The notes beneath the pieces are model-generated. The model was given only the letters and a program-made list of their open reading frames with translations. It was not told where the DNA came from and did not search any database. Of a stretch of 9,370 nt of DNA, positions 8,015-9,370 are shown in pieces. Position numbers and translations under genes: made by a program. The stretch is from an uncultured Lysobacteraceae bacterium (GTDB taxonomy: Bacteria; Pseudomonadota; Gammaproteobacteria; Xanthomonadales; Xanthomonadaceae), in NCBI GenBank assembly GCA_946886995.1, contig CAMPJU010000038.1, forward strand, positions 1-9,370, in the 5' to 3' direction. How positions within the stretch are numbered: the first letter of the stretch is position 1; each line of letters opens with the position of its first letter.

Positions 8015-9199
8015 TCAGACCGTGACGGCGGCAGCCTCGCCGGAGAGCACGGCTTCGGCGGGCTGGGCCTTGCCGATGAGCCAGCCCTGGGCGTGGCGGA
8101 CACGCATGCGGCGCAGTGCGTCGAGCTGCTCGCGGGTCTCGACGCCTTCCATGATGATCTGCGCACCGATGCCGTGGCCCATCGCCACGATGGCCTCCAC
8201 TATCGCCATCGCGCGCGGCGCGCCCAGCATGTTCCGGCAGAACGCCTGGTCGACCTTCAGGTATTCGAACTCGAGCTCGTGCAGGTGCGTGAGGTTCGAG
8301 TAGCCCGTGCCGAAGTCGTCCAGCGCGAACGGCACGCCCTGCGCGCGGCAGTGGCGCATCACGGCGGCGACCGGCCCGTAGTCGAGCATCCTGCTTTCGG
8401 TGACTTCGAGTTTCAGCGCGCCCTTCGGCAGGCGCGCCTGCTCGATGCGCGCGACGACCTGCCGCGCCATGCCCGGCTGCACCAGCTGCCGCGCCGACAG
8501 GTTCACCGCGATGCTCGGCAGTGCGTCGCCGTGGGTCGCGTGCAGTCCGCGCAGGACCGCGATCGCACGGTCGAGCACGTACTCGCCCAGCGGCACGATC
8601 AGCGAGGTCTCTTCGGCGAGCCGGATGAAATCCGCCGGCGACACCTGTCCGAGCGTGTCGTGCTTCCAGCGCACGAGCGCCTCGTAGCCACCGACGCGGC
8701 CGGCCTGCAGGTCCCAGATCGGCTGGTAATGGACCTCCAGTGTGCCCTCGTCCAGGGCTTCCCTGAGCTGCGTCTCGAAGTGGATCTTGGCGATGCCCGC
8801 GCGTTCCTCGGGATCGTCGCAGGGCTGGTCTTCCAGCGGCAGCGGCGTCCCGGCGGGGAGCGCCTCCTGCAGCGCGCGCATCCGGCCGCGGAGGCTGTCG
8901 ACCATCGCCCGCACGATCGGATCGGCGGCATCGATGCGCTCGCCGAACTGGTCGGCGTCGATCGCCAGCAGCACTGCGTCGTCGCGCGCGATGGCGGTCG
9001 CGCGGTACGGCGCGCCGTCGAGCAACGCGAGTTCACCGATCAGTTCGCCGGCGCCGAAGATCCGCGGCGGCTGCGGGCCGGCGGCGGACTCGACCTGCAG
9101 GATGACCTCGCCGCGCTCCACCAGCCAAGCGCAACCGGCGGGATCGCCTTGCGTGAAGAGGACCTCGCCCGGGAACAGCTCGCGGCGGATCGTGGCCAC
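8015..9199 (-). CDS. Cyclic-nucleotide-binding-type domain fused to EAL c-di-GMP phosphodiesterase
   Basis: 394 residues from GTG 9199; an in-frame stop at 9227-9229 leaves no other upstream start. Residues about 5-100 are a cNMP-binding-type (CRP-like) beta-barrel: LFPGEVLFTQGDPAGCAWLV, then GELIGELALLDGAPYRATAI (51-70). The phosphate-cassette Glu56 and Arg66 are kept, but the residue after Arg is Ala instead of Ser/Thr, so the ligand is uncertain. The usual N-terminal helix is missing. The EAL domain (about 135-385) looks catalytically complete: YEALVRW (172-178), VNLSARQL (Asn233), LEVTES (264-269), DDFGTGYS (294-301), LKVD (Lys315), EGVET (351-355) and QG (371-372). There are no GGDEF, membrane or signal segments, so it should hydrolyse c-di-GMP in the cytosol, gated by the N-terminal domain. 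It follows pilQ by 27 bases on the same strand. Confidence 0.9.
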   Translation of the reverse strand: MATIRRELFPGEVLFTQGDPAGCAWLVERGEVILQVESAAGPQPPRIFGAGELIGELALLDGAPYRATAIARDDAVLLAIDADQFGERIDAADPIVRAMVDSLRGRMRALQEALPAGTPLPLEDQPCDDPEERAGIAKIHFETQLREALDEGTLEVHYQPIWDLQAGRVGGYEALVRWKHDTLGQVSPADFIRLAEETSLIVPLGEYVLDRAIAVLRGLHATHGDALPSIAVNLSARQLVQPGMARQVVARIEQARLPKGALKLEVTESRMLDYGPVAAVMRHCRAQGVPFALDDFGTGYSNLTHLHELEFEYLKVDQAFCRNMLGAPRAMAIVEAIVAMGHGIGAQIIMEGVETREQLDALRRMRVRHAQGWLIGKAQPAEAVLSGEAAAVTV

Positions 9200-9203
9200 G
9201 TGA

Positions 9204-9225
9204 CCGCCCGGACGGCGCGGGGCGG
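9204..9225. repeat. Inverted repeat CCGCCC/GGGCGG between pilQ and the EAL gene
   Basis: CCGCCC at 9204-9209 and GGGCGG at 9220-9225 can form a six-pair GC stem with a 10-base loop in the 27-base gap. No T-run follows, so it is not a typical Rho-independent terminator. On the minus strand the second arm, GGGCGG, is the only Shine-Dalgarno-like sequence for the EAL gene, 4 bases before its GTG. In DNA this GC-rich such a repeat may arise by chance. Confidence 0.35.
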
Positions 9226-9226
9226 C

Positions 9227-9370
9227 CTAGCCGCGCTGCGCCACCCGCATGACCTTCGGGGTGACGAAGATCAGCAGCTCGGCCTTCTCGTGGCTGCGGC
9301 CCTTGCTGCGGAACAGGTTGCCGATGAAGGGCAGGTCGCCCAGGAACGGCACCTTGGACACGTCCTCGCG
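9227..9370 (-). CDS. pilQ: Type IV pilus secretin PilQ, C-terminal end (cut by window edge)
   Basis: The last 47 codons of a secretin, ending at TAG 9229-9227; the rest lies beyond the right edge. The visible chain reads REDVSKVPFLGDLPFIGNLF, then RSKGRSHEKAELLIFVTPKV and a short tail. The PFLGDLPxxGxLFR and ELLIFVTP motifs are the hallmark end of the secretin beta-barrel domain. The DVSKVPFLGDLP version is closer to PilQ than to type II GspD, which usually has V..VP.LGdIP..G.LF and a longer S-domain tail. PilQ forms the outer-membrane pore through which the type IV pilus passes. It is normally the last gene of pilMNOPQ, and the visible end is consistent with that. GspD or another secretin remains possible. 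Confidence 0.85.
   Translation of the reverse strand, partial: REDVSKVPFLGDLPFIGNLFRSKGRSHEKAELLIFVTPKVMRVAQRG

Noticed and set aside
9204..9225. Rho-independent terminator after pilQ
   Set aside because: The GC inverted repeat is not followed by a T-run on either strand, and the next gene starts within a few bases.

Overview
This is a very GC-rich, gene-dense bacterial window with almost no intergenic DNA. The gene content suggests a gammaproteobacterium of the Xanthomonadaceae/Lysobacteraceae type (Lysobacter, Luteimonas or a relative). The clues are a type IV pilus secretin (PilQ) end, a DUF4381 gene inserted in a moxR-bat operon, and a BatB-BatC fusion. The placement is inferred from gene content and composition; no 16S or other marker lies in the window. 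I see no rRNA, tRNA, CRISPR array, insertion sequence or other mobile element, and no gap above 300 bases.

Left end (1-980, plus strand): the C-terminal receiver domain of a larger, cut-off signalling protein, followed with a 4-base TTGA overlap by a small cytosolic histidine-kinase-like protein. That protein keeps the phospho-acceptor His motif but has lost recognisable N-box and G1-box residues of the ATPase domain. It ends in a CTAG shared tail to tail with the next gene.

Centre (977-7922, minus strand): one uninterrupted operon read right to left: moxR, DUF58, DUF4381, batA, batB-batC fusion, batD. Every junction overlaps by 1 or 4 bases, so the six proteins are probably made by coupled translation. 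Sequence-based topology gives a consistent picture. MoxR (AAA+ ATPase) and the DUF58 protein are cytosolic. DUF4381 is a single-pass membrane protein with a cytoplasmic C-terminal part. BatA and BatBC put their von Willebrand A (vWA) domains, and BatBC its TPR segment, in the periplasm. BatD is a periplasmic protein with a C-terminal anchor. This fits a MoxR-driven chaperone or assembly complex for envelope proteins; the client is not known from the sequence.

Right end (8015-9370, minus strand): a fusion of a cyclic-nucleotide-binding-type domain with an apparently intact EAL c-di-GMP phosphodiesterase domain sits 27 bases behind the last codons of pilQ. The gap holds a small inverted repeat that covers the only Shine-Dalgarno-like bases for the EAL gene. 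The order pilQ - cNMP/EAL - moxR/bat, all on one strand, raises the possibility that c-di-GMP turnover is co-expressed with the type IV pilus machinery. The moxR-bat operon probably has its own promoter in the 92-base gap 7923-8014, though no strong promoter is visible there.

I find no wholly unknown system. The most interesting points are the cNMP-EAL gene beside pilQ, the asymmetric metal sites of BatA and BatBC, the twin coupling junctions with the Shine-Dalgarno inside ATG-GAG codons, and the degenerate small histidine kinase.
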